This document shows positions 5,167 to 5,436 of a DNA stretch of 5,436 nucleotides, one piece after another; position 1 is the stretch's first letter, and every line of letters begins with the position of its first letter. The stretch lies in contig SMXV01000102.1 in NCBI GenBank assembly GCA_004356175.1, forward strand, positions 1 to 5,436. The letters run 5' to 3'. The notes beneath the pieces are model-generated. The model searched no databases. It had not been told where the DNA came from and worked only from the letters and a program-made list of their open reading frames with translations. The position numbers and the translations under genes are program-made. Source of the DNA: Acidobacteriota bacterium. Its GTDB lineage: Bacteria > Actinomycetota > Acidimicrobiia > Spongiisociales > UBA5794.

Positions 5167-5436
5167 CCCCACCCCAAACCGCCCCAACCCACCGTCCCGC
5201 CCAAACCGGTACCACAACAGCACGGTACCCACCCCCCAGCCCGACCAACCAGAAACTCCCATACCCCACAACCCAAGGCACAACAGCGTCCTATCCACCC
5301 CACTGCCATAAGCCAACACCCTCACCTTGTGAGGGCAGGGAGGGGTGTGTCACGTTTTAGTCGTATGGATGGTGTTTTTGCTTCGTTCTTTGTGTGGCTG
5401 GTGGCTGGCAACGAGCAAACACCCGAGCATAACGGC
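5167..5436 (+). repeat. strand-asymmetric non-coding element, copy B (runs off the window)
   Basis: About 82% of the bases from 5167 to 5320 are A or C, then about 77% from 5331 to 5410 are G or T, with the flip at the 5319-5335 hairpin. Landmarks shared with copy A are ACAGCA and GGTACCC (5217-5230) and the 21-base block at 5337-5357. A second GGTACC occurs at 5208-5213. Its left arm extends about 50 bases further than in copy A. Together with 5070-5166 this fills the space upstream of the cyclase gene, where I see no convincing promoter (TAGAGT on the minus strand at 5103-5108 is a weak -10). A frame from the ATG at 5365 stays open for 24 codons to the edge (starting MDGVFASFFVWLVAG) but has no ribosome binding site and is not called. 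Confidence 0.65.
5319..5335. repeat. 7-bp-stem hairpin at the composition switch of copy B
   Basis: CCCTCAC-CTT-GTGAGGG is a perfect stem with a 3-base loop. It lies between the CA-rich and GT-rich arms, two bases before the block shared with copy A. It could be a terminator stem, but the G-rich sequence that follows is not a T-run. It looks more like the apex of the larger CA/GT fold. Confidence 0.55.

Noticed and set aside
4239..5360. Long + strand open frame of 373 codons
   Set aside because: It is antisense to the cyclase-hydrolase gene, whose motifs are unmistakable. Its product is Arg/Ser/His-rich with no domain, and its tail is the translated CA-rich element.

Overview
The window looks like chromosome of a moderately GC-rich actinomycete (Actinomycetota). 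The DXS protein carries the actinobacterial variants LNDNGRSYAPT and GLSGYPSR...ENSHAS. The SOS operator has the actinobacterial form TCGAAC-N4-GTTCGA. A class III cyclase fused to an alpha/beta hydrolase is also common in this phylum. An acidimicrobial affiliation is a guess and was not tested.

Layout. (1) 69-1910 (+): complete dxs, the first enzyme of the MEP isoprenoid pathway. (2) 1939-2172 (-): a small unknown gene convergent with dxs. (3) 2217-2240: a perfect LexA/SOS palindrome between that gene and (4) the 5' end of an error-prone polymerase gene (dnaE2/imuC type), whose PHP domain starts normally at 2250 but loses homology by about 2550. (5) 2553-2815: a strand-asymmetric element, CA-rich then GT-rich. 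(6) 2816-2951: non-coding, with a CsoR-like palindrome, an 8-bp-stem inverted repeat and the first copy of a 23-bp direct repeat. (7) 2952-3203 (-): a small multi-span membrane protein with a strong ribosome binding site. (8) 3359-3381: the second copy of the direct repeat, directly at the start of (9) a tyrosine-recombinase C-terminal remnant, 3363-3575 (+). (10) 3645-5069 (-): an intact class III nucleotide cyclase / alpha-beta hydrolase fusion. (11) 5167-5436: a second CA-rich then GT-rich element in the same orientation as the first.

Interpretation. The left third (dxs, SOS-controlled polymerase) is core-type content. From about 2550 rightward the window resembles a remodelled accessory island: a truncated polymerase, a decayed integrase, short repeats placed like recombination sites, and two related non-coding elements about 2.66 kb apart bracketing the cargo. 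No shared pathway links dxs, the membrane protein and the cyclase fusion. The least explained objects are the paired CA/GT elements and the 23-bp repeat whose core and arms resemble a tyrosine-recombinase crossover site.
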